A program made the translations under genes and the position numbers. Source: Pseudomonas hygromyciniae (GTDB lineage: Bacteria > Pseudomonadota > Gammaproteobacteria > Pseudomonadales > Pseudomonadaceae). Taken from it: a stretch of DNA of 64,000 bases. Below, one piece after another: positions 10,476 to 18,196 of this stretch. The stretch lies in assembly GCF_016925675.1 (NCBI RefSeq), contig NZ_CP070506.1:5888501-5952500 (forward strand). Reading direction: 5' to 3'. The notes beneath the pieces are model-generated. The model had not been told where the DNA came from, made no database searches, and saw nothing but the letters and a program-made list of their open reading frames with translations. Every line of letters starts with the position of its first letter. Within the stretch, counting starts at the first letter, position 1.

Positions 10476-12581
10476 TTGCCGAGTATAGACGCCCTCGCCG
10501 ATCGCTTATCGACCTACCTCGGTACCGACCAGGTCAACCTGGTCCGCCGAGCGTATTTCTACGCCGAACAAGCCCACGACGGCCAACGCCGCCGCAGCGG
10601 CGAGGCGTATGTCACCCATCCTCTTGCGGTGGCCAATATTCTTGCCGACATGCACATGGACCATCAGAGCCTGATGGCCGCGATGCTGCATGACGTGATC
10701 GAAGACACCGGCATCGCCAAGGAAGCGCTCAGTGCGCAATTTGGCGAAACCGTGGCCGACCTGGTCGACGGGGTCAGCAAGCTGACCCAGATGAACTTCG
10801 AGACCAAGGCCGAGGCCCAGGCCGAGAACTTCCAGAAAATGGCCATGGCCATGGCCCGGGATATCCGGGTGATCCTGGTCAAGCTGGCCGACCGGCTGCA
10901 CAACATGCGCACGCTGGAAGTGCTGTCCGGTGAAAAACGCCGGCGCATCGCCAAGGAAACCCTGGAAATCTACGCGCCCATCGCCAACCGGCTGGGCATG
11001 CATGCCATTCGTATCGAATTCGAAGACCTTGGCTTCAAGGCCATGCACCCGATGCGCTCGGCGCGCATCTATCAGGCGGTCAAGCGCGCCCGGGGCAATC
11101 GCAAGGAAATCGTCAACAAGATCGAAGAGTCCCTGAGTCATTGCCTGGCAATCGACGAGATTGAAGGCGAAGTCAGCGGGCGGCAGAAACATATCTACGG
11201 CATCTACAAGAAGATGCGCGGCAAGCGTCGGGCGTTCAACGAGATCATGGACGTGTATGCGTTCCGGATCATCGTCGACAAGGTCGATACCTGTTACCGC
11301 GTACTGGGCGCTGTACATAATTTGTACAAACCCCTGCCGGGACGTTTCAAGGACTACATCGCCATTCCCAAGGCCAACGGCTATCAGTCGCTGCATACCA
11401 CGCTGTTCGGTATGCATGGGGTGCCGATCGAGATCCAGATCCGCACCCGGGAAATGGAAGAGATGGCCAACAACGGCATCGCTGCCCATTGGCTGTACAA
11501 ATCCAGCGGCGACGAGCAGCCCAAAGGCACCCATGCCCGCGCCCGCCAGTGGGTCAAGGGCGTGCTGGAAATGCAGCAACGTGCCGGCAACTCCCTGGAA
11601 TTTATCGAAAGCGTGAAGATAGACCTGTTCCCGGACGAGGTCTATGTGTTCACGCCCAAAGGCCGAATCATGGAGCTGCCCAAGGGCTCCACGGCGGTCG
11701 ACTTTGCCTACGCGGTACACACCGACGTCGGCAACAGCTGCATCGCCTGTCGGATCAATCGTCGCCTGGCCCCGCTGTCGGAGCCGCTGCAAAGCGGCTC
11801 CACCGTGGAGATCGTCAGCGCACCGGGGGCCCGTCCGAACCCGGCGTGGCTCAACTTCGTAGTCACCGGCAAGGCGCGTACCCACATCCGCCATGCGCTG
11901 AAGCTGCAACGCCGGTCCGAGTCCATCAGCCTGGGTGAACGCCTGCTGAACAAGGTACTCAACGGCTTTGACAGCTCCCTGGAAAAGATCCCCGCCGAGC
12001 GCGTGCAGGCGATCCTCCACGAGTACCGCCAGGAAACCATCGAAGACCTGCTCGAAGATATCGGCCTGGGCAACCGCATGGCTTACGTCGTCGCCCGTCG
12101 CCTGCTGGGCGAAGGCGAGCAGTTGCCAAGCCCCGAAGGCCCGCTGGCCATTCGCGGCACCGAAGGTCTGGTACTGAGCTACGCCAAGTGCTGCACGCCG
12201 ATCCCGGGCGACCCGATTGTCGGGCACCTGTCCGCCGGCAAAGGCATGGTGGTGCACCTGGATAACTGCCGCAATATCAGCGAAATCCGCCACAACCCGG
12301 AAAAATGCATCCAGCTGTCATGGGCCAAGGATGTGACCGGCGAATTCAACGTCGAACTGCGAGTGGAGCTGGAGCACCAGCGCGGGCTGATCGCCCTGCT
12401 GGCCAGCAGTGTCAACGCCGCCGACGGCAATATCGAAAAAATCAGCATGGACGAACGCGATGGTCGCATCAGCGTGGTCCAACTGGTGGTCAGCGTGCAC
12501 GACCGTGTGCACCTGGCCCGCGTGATCAAGAAACTGCGTGCCCTGACCGGGGTTATCCGCATCACTCGCATGCGCGCATAA
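10476..12581 (+). CDS. spoT: Bifunctional (p)ppGpp synthetase/hydrolase SpoT (TTG start)
   Basis: Makes and degrades the alarmone (p)ppGpp. It has 701 residues. Domains in order: HD hydrolase (HPLAVANILADMHMD, MLHDVIEDT, residues about 45-150), RelA/SpoT synthetase (KKMRGKRRAFNEI; RFKDYIAIPKANGYQSLHTT), TGS (DEVYVFTPKGRIMELPKGS), and C-terminal ACT. The RFKD (RXKD) motif is the form found in bifunctional enzymes rather than the EXDD of RelA. Initiation is at TTG 10476, placed 8 bases after AGGAG, giving MPSIDALADRLSTYLG as in the P. aeruginosa protein. No in-frame ATG fits. It is followed by ridA. Confidence 0.95.
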   Translation: MPSIDALADRLSTYLGTDQVNLVRRAYFYAEQAHDGQRRRSGEAYVTHPLAVANILADMHMDHQSLMAAMLHDVIEDTGIAKEALSAQFGETVADLVDGVSKLTQMNFETKAEAQAENFQKMAMAMARDIRVILVKLADRLHNMRTLEVLSGEKRRRIAKETLEIYAPIANRLGMHAIRIEFEDLGFKAMHPMRSARIYQAVKRARGNRKEIVNKIEESLSHCLAIDEIEGEVSGRQKHIYGIYKKMRGKRRAFNEIMDVYAFRIIVDKVDTCYRVLGAVHNLYKPLPGRFKDYIAIPKANGYQSLHTTLFGMHGVPIEIQIRTREMEEMANNGIAAHWLYKSSGDEQPKGTHARARQWVKGVLEMQQRAGNSLEFIESVKIDLFPDEVYVFTPKGRIMELPKGSTAVDFAYAVHTDVGNSCIACRINRRLAPLSEPLQSGSTVEIVSAPGARPNPAWLNFVVTGKARTHIRHALKLQRRSESISLGERLLNKVLNGFDSSLEKIPAERVQAILHEYRQETIEDLLEDIGLGNRMAYVVARRLLGEGEQLPSPEGPLAIRGTEGLVLSYAKCCTPIPGDPIVGHLSAGKGMVVHLDNCRNISEIRHNPEKCIQLSWAKDVTGEFNVELRVELEHQRGLIALLASSVNAADGNIEKISMDERDGRISVVQLVVSVHDRVHLARVIKKLRALTGVIRITRMRA

Positions 12582-12618
12582 CGCCCCCCTATAGCCCGGA
12601 CATTACAAGGAGTCATTC

Positions 12619-12999
12619 ATGACCAAGACTGTTATCACCAGCGACAAGGCACCTGCCGCCATCGGTACTTACTCCCAGGCGATCAAGGCCGGCAACACCG
12701 TCTACATGTCCGGCCAGATCCCACTGGATCCAAAGACCATGGAGCTGGTTGAAGGCTTCGAAGCCCAGACCGTACAAGTCTTCGAGAACCTCAAGTCGGT
12801 AGCCGAAGCAGCGGGCGGTTCGTTCAAGGACATCGTCAAATTGAACATCTTCCTCACCGACCTGAGCCACTTCGCCAAGGTCAACGAGATCATGGGCAAG
12901 TACTTCGAACAACCTTACCCAGCCCGCGCCGCCATTGGCGTTGCCGCCCTGCCCAAGGGTTCGCAGGTTGAGATGGACGCGATTCTGGTCATCGAGTAA
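12619..12999 (+). CDS. ridA: RidA, 2-iminobutanoate/2-iminopropanoate deaminase
   Basis: Hydrolyses reactive enamine/imine intermediates released by PLP enzymes, protecting branched-chain and other pathways. It has 126 residues. The archetypal RidA residues are visible: the Arg in [16 protein letters not shown] (equivalent to Arg105) and the Glu in VEMDAI (Glu120 region). The ribosome-binding site ACAAGGAGTC precedes ATG 12619. It is 37 bp downstream of spoT and probably belongs to that operon. Compare the divergent RidA-family protein at 63180, which lacks the Arg. Confidence 0.95.
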   Translation: MTKTVITSDKAPAAIGTYSQAIKAGNTVYMSGQIPLDPKTMELVEGFEAQTVQVFENLKSVAEAAGGSFKDIVKLNIFLTDLSHFAKVNEIMGKYFEQPYPARAAIGVAALPKGSQVEMDAILVIE

Positions 13000-13005
13000 T
13001 ACATT

Positions 13006-13040
13006 CGGCGCAACCCCAGGGGTTGCGCCGACTTCGTTTT
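13006..13040 (+). terminator. Probable terminator after ridA
   Basis: CGGCGCAACCCC and GGGGTTGCGCCG pair closely, then ACTTCGTTTT follows. The T-tract is displaced by a few bases, so termination may be partial. It ends the spoT-ridA transcript just before the lipoprotein gene. Confidence 0.6.
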
Positions 13041-13054
13041 AAAAGGATTTCGTA

Positions 13055-13798
13055 ATGCGCAAAGCGCTCGTTGCCTCCACGCTGCTCACCCTGTTCCTTG
13101 GCGGCTGCGCCAGCAATCCTGCCGCCCGGGATGTGAGCGGCACCTGGATCAACCAGGTCGCCATCGATGCGGCGTCCAAGGGCGGCCCTTTGCGTGAAGC
13201 TCTGCAGGCCTATGGTCCGAACCTCGAATGGGAGGTCAATACCCGGGCCAACCAGGCACGCTACTTCAACGGCTTTGAACGCCCTGAAGGCAAGCTTGAA
13301 GGCGAAAAAGCCGGCACCTGGAATGTCGATTTCTACGGCAGCTCAACCACCGAACTCAAGCGTGATGGCAAGCAGTTGCTGCAAGTGGCGAACGACAATG
13401 AGCCCGAGCAGTTGTTTGATCGCCCTAAAGACCCTGCCCCCGAAGGCGCGCCCCTAGGCGCCAACTTCGAACGGGCGCTGTACTCGGCCTATATGGGCGG
13501 TAGCTGGAAAATCACCAGCGGCAGCGGCCTGGGCGAGACCGTACAGTTCCAGGCCAACGGCCAAGTCACCGGCCTGCCCGGCGCGGACCAATACTCACTG
13601 TGCCTGGCCGGCGATTGCGCCTCTATGAGCGGTGGCTACGACAGCATCTGGCTGCAAAAGAGCGGCCAGGGCAACCCGTGGATCTTCAGCCGCAATGACA
13701 AGCAACTGGAGATTTTCCAGGCGATCAATACGTCCCAGGCCGATGAAGTGCCTTCGTTTACCCCCGGGCCGCGCCAGTGGTTGCTGGAAAAACAGTAA
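13055..13798 (+). CDS. Hypothetical lipoprotein
   Basis: A 247-residue protein of unknown function. The N terminus is a lipoprotein signal: positive MRK, a hydrophobic core, and the lipobox LGGC with Cys18. The mature part has an early DVSGTWIN motif and a repeat of the same type later (GGSWKITSG), suggesting two related beta-rich units. Asp or Lys is not at position +2 after Cys (Ala19), so sorting to the outer membrane is expected. GGATTTCGTA precedes the start. It lies between ridA and a terminator and is a single-gene unit. Confidence 0.8.
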   Translation: MRKALVASTLLTLFLGGCASNPAARDVSGTWINQVAIDAASKGGPLREALQAYGPNLEWEVNTRANQARYFNGFERPEGKLEGEKAGTWNVDFYGSSTTELKRDGKQLLQVANDNEPEQLFDRPKDPAPEGAPLGANFERALYSAYMGGSWKITSGSGLGETVQFQANGQVTGLPGADQYSLCLAGDCASMSGGYDSIWLQKSGQGNPWIFSRNDKQLEIFQAINTSQADEVPSFTPGPRQWLLEKQ

Positions 13799-13803
13799 CC
13801 TAG

Positions 13804-13837
13804 ATGTGTGAGCGAGCAAGCCCGCTCACACATTTTT
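13804..13837 (+). terminator. Intrinsic terminator after the lipoprotein gene, REP-derived
   Basis: ATGTGTGAGCG and CGCTCACACAT form an 11-bp stem around AGCAAGCC, then TTTTT. The loop and stem resemble the local REP sequence, so a REP copy appears to serve as the terminator. Confidence 0.8.
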
Positions 13838-13846
13838 GACCGCGTT

Positions 13847-14698
13847 TCAGCCTTTGAGAATAGCGGCGTAGCCTTCGCGATAACTGGGATAGATTGGCGT
13901 CCAACCCAGGGCCTTGGCCCGCGTATTGCTGCACTGCTTGCTGCCCGCGCGCCGCACACTGGCGTCTTCGGCCCATTCGGTCACGCCAAGGTACTCACGC
14001 AGCCAGCCCACGACTTCAGCCAGCGGCGCAGGCGCGTCATCGACGCCGATATAGACCTTGTCCAACGAACCGCCCTGCTCTACATGTCGCAGCAGAAAAG
14101 CCAACAACCCTGCCGCATCATCGACATGTATCCGGTTGCCATATAAAGGTGGCTCAACCGCCACGCGATAGCCCTGGCGCACCTGGCTCAACAACCATTC
14201 ACGCCCAGGCCCGTAGATACCGGTCAAACGCACGGCCGTGGCCGGGATACCACTGTTGAATGCCACTTGCTCGGCTTCCAGCATCACCTGCCCGGAATAG
14301 CCGACGGCCTGAGTGGGCGAGGTCTCATCGACCCATTCACCATTTTGCTGCCCATAAACGCTGCTGCTGGACACAAACAACAGCTGCTTGGGCTGCTGGC
14401 CATAGTCGCCAAGCCACTCCAGCACATGCTGCAAACCCTCGACGTAGGCCTTGCGATAGCCCGCCTCGTCATGGTCGGTGGCGGCTGCGCAGTACACCAG
14501 GTAGTCCACACCACCGATCGGCCAGGTGTCAGGACAATCCTTTTTGAACAGGTCGCCGGCAATCCCGATCACCCCTTCCGGCAGGCGCGAGATATTACGC
14601 CGCAGACCATGCACCTCCCAACCCGCAGCCAGCAATTGACTCGCCAGCCGACTACCTACATCACCACAACCGGCAATCACCACAGAAGGCGCAGACAT
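13847..14698 (-). CDS. NAD-dependent epimerase/dehydratase-like (YeeZ-type atypical SDR)
   Basis: A 283-residue extended-type SDR. The Rossmann motif is IAGCGDVGSRL near the N terminus, and the SSSSVYG strand end is present. The position of the YxxxK catalytic pair reads YSGQV, so the Lys is missing, as in YeeZ-like atypical SDRs. Catalysis by the usual mechanism is therefore doubtful. ATG 14698 follows GGAG by 7 bases. An in-frame GTG lies one codon earlier. The gene is convergent with the lipoprotein gene and divergent from exbB. Substrate unknown. Confidence 0.8.
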   Translation of the reverse strand: MSAPSVVIAGCGDVGSRLASQLLAAGWEVHGLRRNISRLPEGVIGIAGDLFKKDCPDTWPIGGVDYLVYCAAATDHDEAGYRKAYVEGLQHVLEWLGDYGQQPKQLLFVSSSSVYGQQNGEWVDETSPTQAVGYSGQVMLEAEQVAFNSGIPATAVRLTGIYGPGREWLLSQVRQGYRVAVEPPLYGNRIHVDDAAGLLAFLLRHVEQGGSLDKVYIGVDDAPAPLAEVVGWLREYLGVTEWAEDASVRRAGSKQCSNTRAKALGWTPIYPSYREGYAAILKG

Positions 14699-14701
14699 CA
14701 C

Positions 14702-14888
14702 AAAACTCCGTTCCCAAAGGTCTAGATTAGCCCTCCCAGGTGACCAGCGGCCAGAAAAAGCACAAATAAAGTTACTGTATTACTTCTGTTAACAAGAATT
14801 ACTTGCAATAATAAACCCCCATTCGTCCTCGGCCGTCCTCCGGTCTGGCAGGACAACTACTTATTTTCAACTCTTAGGTCCGGCCAGC
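14702..14888. promoter_or_regulatory. AT-rich intergenic region, likely exbB promoter
   Basis: The stretch 14758-14815 is far richer in A and T than its surroundings (GTTACTGTATTAC, AACAAGAATTACTTGCAAT). exbB-exbD-tonB operons are usually Fur-controlled, and part of this stretch is loosely Fur-box-like, but I cannot align a convincing 19-bp box. Only the location and composition support the call. Confidence 0.35.
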
Positions 14889-15902
14889 ATGACACGCAAT
14901 AACCTCCCCGCTTCGCCAACCAAGCCTCACAGTCCATCCCGCGCCTGGCGTGCGATTGCTGCGGTGCTGTTCAGCGCCCTGCTGGCTCCGACCGCCGCGT
15001 TCGCCGATGCCACTGCGCCGGCGACCCCACCTGCCGCTACCGCACCAGCCCCGGCTGCGGCCGCCGCACCTGAGCAAAATGCCGCCGTACCAGGTGCCCC
15101 GGCTGCCTCACCTGCTGCCACCGACCCTGTCGCCACCGAGGGTGTGACCCCGCAAGATGAAACCGGCGTGGTCCTGGAAGAAGACAACACTCTGGGCATG
15201 GCCCACGACCTGTCGCCGTGGGGCATGTACCAGAACGCTGACATCATCGTGAAGATCGTTATGATCGGCCTGGCCATCGCTTCGATCATCACCTGGACCA
15301 TCTGGATCGCCAAAGGCTTCGAGCTGCTGGGCGCCAAACGCCGCCTGCGCACTGAAATCGCCAACCTGAAAAAAGCCACCACCCTTAAAGAAGCCAGCGA
15401 AAGCGCGGCCATCAAGGGCACCCTGGCGCACCTGCTGGTGCACGACGCGCTGGAAGAAATGCGCCTGTCGGCCAACACCCGCGAAAAAGAAGGCATCAAG
15501 GAGCGCGTGAGCTTCCGCCTCGAGCGCCTGGTAGCGGCCTGCGGTCGTAACATGAGCAACGGCACTGGCGTGCTGGCAACCATCGGTTCTACCGCGCCGT
15601 TCGTCGGTCTGTTCGGTACCGTATGGGGCATCATGAACAGCTTCATCGGCATCGCCAAGACCCAGACCACCAACCTCGCCGTCGTCGCCCCCGGCATCGC
15701 CGAAGCCCTGCTGGCAACTGCGCTGGGCCTGGTCGCCGCGATTCCTGCAGTGGTGATCTACAACGTATTCGCCCGCTCGATCGCCGGCTACAAGGCCCAG
15801 GTGTCGGATGCTTCGGCAGAAGTCCTGCTGCTGGTCAGCCGTGACCTCGATCACTTGCCTACCGAGCGCAGCTCGCAACCGCACATGGTGAAAGTGGGGT
15901 AA
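14889..15902 (+). CDS. exbB: ExbB, TonB-system proton channel subunit (long Pseudomonas form)
   Basis: With ExbD forms the inner-membrane motor that uses proton motive force to energise TonB-dependent outer-membrane receptors for siderophores and other ligands. The 337 residues are longer than E. coli ExbB (244) because of an N-terminal signal-like segment (to about residue 40) followed by an Ala/Pro-rich stretch (residues 41-85), known from P. putida. The core shows three membrane segments, about residues 118-142, 228-250 and 268-292, and the MotA/TolQ motif GLFGTVWGIMNSFIGI. It is the first gene of exbB-exbD-tonB. Confidence 0.95.
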   Translation: MTRNNLPASPTKPHSPSRAWRAIAAVLFSALLAPTAAFADATAPATPPAATAPAPAAAAAPEQNAAVPGAPAASPAATDPVATEGVTPQDETGVVLEEDNTLGMAHDLSPWGMYQNADIIVKIVMIGLAIASIITWTIWIAKGFELLGAKRRLRTEIANLKKATTLKEASESAAIKGTLAHLLVHDALEEMRLSANTREKEGIKERVSFRLERLVAACGRNMSNGTGVLATIGSTAPFVGLFGTVWGIMNSFIGIAKTQTTNLAVVAPGIAEALLATALGLVAAIPAVVIYNVFARSIAGYKAQVSDASAEVLLLVSRDLDHLPTERSSQPHMVKVG

Positions 15903-15908
15903 TCGGCC

Positions 15909-16334
15909 ATGGGCCTGCATTTGAATCAAGGTGACGACGAGCTCGTCGAGAACCACGAAATCAACGTCACGCCGTTTATCGACGTGATGCTGGTGCTGCT
16001 GATCATCTTCATGGTGGCAGCACCCTTGGCTACGGTGGACATCAAGGTCGACCTCCCCGCCTCCAGCGCGAAACCCGCGCCCCGGCCGGAGAAACCGGTG
16101 TTCCTCAGCGTCAAGGCTGACCAGCGCCTGTTCCTGGGCGAAGAAGAAGTCAAATCCGAAACCCTCGGCGCGGTGCTCGATGCGCGCACCCAGGGCAAGA
16201 AAGACACGACGATCTTCTTCCAGGCCGACAAGGGCGTGGACTACGGCGACCTGATGAGCGTGATGGATGCCCTGCGGGCCGCCGGCTACCTCAAGGTCGG
16301 TCTGGTCGGACTTGAGACGGCAGCCAAAAAATGA
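15909..16334 (+). CDS. exbD: ExbD, TonB-system motor subunit
   Basis: A 141-residue single-pass membrane protein that carries the proton-binding Asp of the motor. The segment NHEINVTPFIDVMLVLLIIF contains this Asp (FIDVMLVL), followed by the transmembrane helix and a periplasmic domain. It starts 6 bp after exbB. Its stop overlaps the tonB start by 4 bases (ATGA), so translation of the three genes is coupled. Confidence 0.95.
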   Translation: MGLHLNQGDDELVENHEINVTPFIDVMLVLLIIFMVAAPLATVDIKVDLPASSAKPAPRPEKPVFLSVKADQRLFLGEEEVKSETLGAVLDARTQGKKDTTIFFQADKGVDYGDLMSVMDALRAAGYLKVGLVGLETAAKK

Positions 16335-17077
16335 TCACGACGCGCCACAAACTGACGCGTTATGGCACCAGCCTCGCCGTCGTGCTGGGCGTCCACGCCG
16401 TCGCGATCATCCTCGCGTACCAGTGGTCGGCGCCACATATGGTGCAGTTGCCACCAGCGGCCATGGTCATCGACCTGGCGCCGCTGCCGGCACCACCGCC
16501 TCCGGCCCCGCCGAAGGTGGTGACGCCTCCGCAACCACCAGCACCGGTGGAAGAGCTGCCCTTGCCGAAACTGGCAGAGGCCCCCAAGCCGACGATTTCC
16601 GTGCCCAAGCCGGTCAAACCCAAGCCTAAGCCACAGCCGCCCAAGCCTGAGAAGAAGATCGAGCCGCCCAAGGAGAAACCTTCCGAGGATCCGCCAAGCG
16701 AAAGCCCGGCGAATAATGCGCCTTCGGAAAAGTCGGCGCAGCCGCAACCCGGCCCTTCGCCGGCGCAGATCGCGGCCAAGGCAACGTGGGAAAGTACGCT
16801 GCTCGGTCATTTGGCGAAGTACAAGAAGTACCCGCCAGGCGCCCAGGCCCGTGGCAAGGAAGGCTTGAACCGCTTGCGGTTCGTGGTGGATGCCGAAGGT
16901 AAGGTGCTGTCCTATGAACTGGTGGGCCGCTCCGGCAACGCCGATCTGGACCGCGCTACCCTGGAGATGATCCGTCGCGCCCAGCCGCTGCCCAAGCCAC
17001 CGGCCGACATGTTGAAAAACGGCAGCATCGAAATCGTTGCGCCGTTTGTCTACAACATCGAGAAACGCCGCCGCTGA
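16331..17077 (+). CDS. tonB: TonB energy transducer
   Basis: Spans the periplasm and passes energy from ExbB-ExbD to TonB-dependent receptors by contacting their TonB box. It has 248 residues. An N-terminal anchor (about residues 12-32, SLAVVLGVHAVAIILAY) has the conserved His22. A long Pro-Lys/Pro-Glu rigid region spans about residues 50-145. The C-terminal TonB domain has the typical YPPGAQARGKEG and FVVDAEGKVLSYEL. Start overlaps exbD by 4 bases. Confidence 0.95.
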   Translation: MITTRHKLTRYGTSLAVVLGVHAVAIILAYQWSAPHMVQLPPAAMVIDLAPLPAPPPPAPPKVVTPPQPPAPVEELPLPKLAEAPKPTISVPKPVKPKPKPQPPKPEKKIEPPKEKPSEDPPSESPANNAPSEKSAQPQPGPSPAQIAAKATWESTLLGHLAKYKKYPPGAQARGKEGLNRLRFVVDAEGKVLSYELVGRSGNADLDRATLEMIRRAQPLPKPPADMLKNGSIEIVAPFVYNIEKRRR

Positions 17078-17081
17078 CCCA

Positions 17082-17138
17082 GTGGGAGCGGACTTATCGG
17101 ATCGCGGCGGTGCGGCGATCCGACAAGCCCCCTCCCAC
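17082..17138. repeat. Imperfect inverted repeat of a second REP class
   Basis: Ends are GTGGGAG and CTCCCAC. Inside, TCGGATCGC and GCGATCCGA pair around GGCGGTGCG. The centre (TTATCGGATCGCGG) differs from the CTTGCTCGCGA class, so this is a separate family member. It follows tonB directly. Confidence 0.75.
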
Positions 17139-17267
17139 ATTCAGGACCCGCTTCAGCGTTAAGCAAAATCCCCCGCACAAACCGCTCAATCCCCCATCTA
17201 GTTCTGATAACGTGCGCCTATCGATTGCAGCCGGTATGCTTGGCCCGCAACCTCATGGACGCCCGCT

Positions 17268-18188
17268 ATGACTCTTACAGAATTGCGCTACATCGTGACC
17301 CTCGCCCAAGAGCAACACTTCGGCCATGCCGCCGAACGTTGCCATGTCAGCCAGCCGACGCTGTCGGTGGGCGTGAAGAAGCTTGAAGACGAACTCGGTG
17401 TGCTGATTTTCGAGCGCAGCAAAAGCGCCGTGCGCCTCACCCCGGTAGGCGAAGGCATTGTGGCCCAGGCCCAAAAGGTGCTGGAGCAGGCCCAGAGCAT
17501 TCGTGAACTGGCCCAGGCCGGCAAGAACCAGCTGACTGCCCCGCTCAAAGTCGGCGCGATCTACACCGTCGGCCCGTACCTGTTCCCGCACCTGATTCCG
17601 CAACTGCACCGCGTCGCGCCGCAGATGCCGCTGTATATCGAAGAAAACTTCACCCACGTACTGCGCGACAAACTGCGTAACGGTGAGTTGGACGCGATCA
17701 TCATCGCCCTGCCGTTCAATGAAGCCGACGTGCTGACATTGCCGCTCTACGACGAGCCGTTCTACGTGCTGATGCCCGCCTCCCACCCGTGGACCCAGAA
17801 AGACACGATCGACGCCAGCCTGCTCAACGACAAGAGCCTGCTGCTGCTCGGTGAGGGTCATTGCTTCCGCGACCAGGTCCTGGAAGCCTGCCCGACCCTG
17901 ACCAAGGGCAACGATGGCGCCAAGCACACCACCGTCGAATCCAGCTCCCTGGAGACCATTCGCCATATGGTGGCGTCCGGCCTGGGTATTTCGATCCTGC
18001 CGTTGTCGGCCGTGGACAGCCATCACTACGCCGCCGGCGTGATTGAAGTGCGTCCACTCACCCCGCCCGTGCCGTTCCGCACCGTGGCGATTGCCTGGCG
18101 CGCCAGCTTCCCGCGCCCCAAAGCGATCGACATCCTCGCCGACTCAATCCGCCTGTGCTCGGTGGCCAAGCCGCCTGCTGCGAGCTAA
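17268..18188 (+). CDS. oxyR: OxyR, hydrogen peroxide-sensing LysR-type regulator
   Basis: Activates catalase and alkyl hydroperoxide reductase genes on oxidation by peroxide. It has 306 residues. The N-terminal winged helix is MTLTELRYIVTLAQ...HFGHAAERCHVSQPTLS. The redox pair falls exactly at the E. coli positions: Cys199 in GHCFRDQ and Cys208 in LEACPT. The motif GLGISILP is near the C terminus. recG begins 8 bp downstream. An oxyR-recG operon is established in P. aeruginosa. Confidence 0.97.
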   Translation: MTLTELRYIVTLAQEQHFGHAAERCHVSQPTLSVGVKKLEDELGVLIFERSKSAVRLTPVGEGIVAQAQKVLEQAQSIRELAQAGKNQLTAPLKVGAIYTVGPYLFPHLIPQLHRVAPQMPLYIEENFTHVLRDKLRNGELDAIIIALPFNEADVLTLPLYDEPFYVLMPASHPWTQKDTIDASLLNDKSLLLLGEGHCFRDQVLEACPTLTKGNDGAKHTTVESSSLETIRHMVASGLGISILPLSAVDSHHYAAGVIEVRPLTPPVPFRTVAIAWRASFPRPKAIDILADSIRLCSVAKPPAAS

Positions 18189-18196
18189 GCAAGCGT

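Noticed and set aside
10506..12293. A 595-codon minus-strand frame opposite spoT
   Set aside because: Shadow of spoT, with composition dominated by Ala, Gly, Val and His and no domain.
14758..14815. Fur box before exbB
   Set aside because: The region is AT-rich and in the right place, but no 19-bp match to the consensus can be aligned with confidence.
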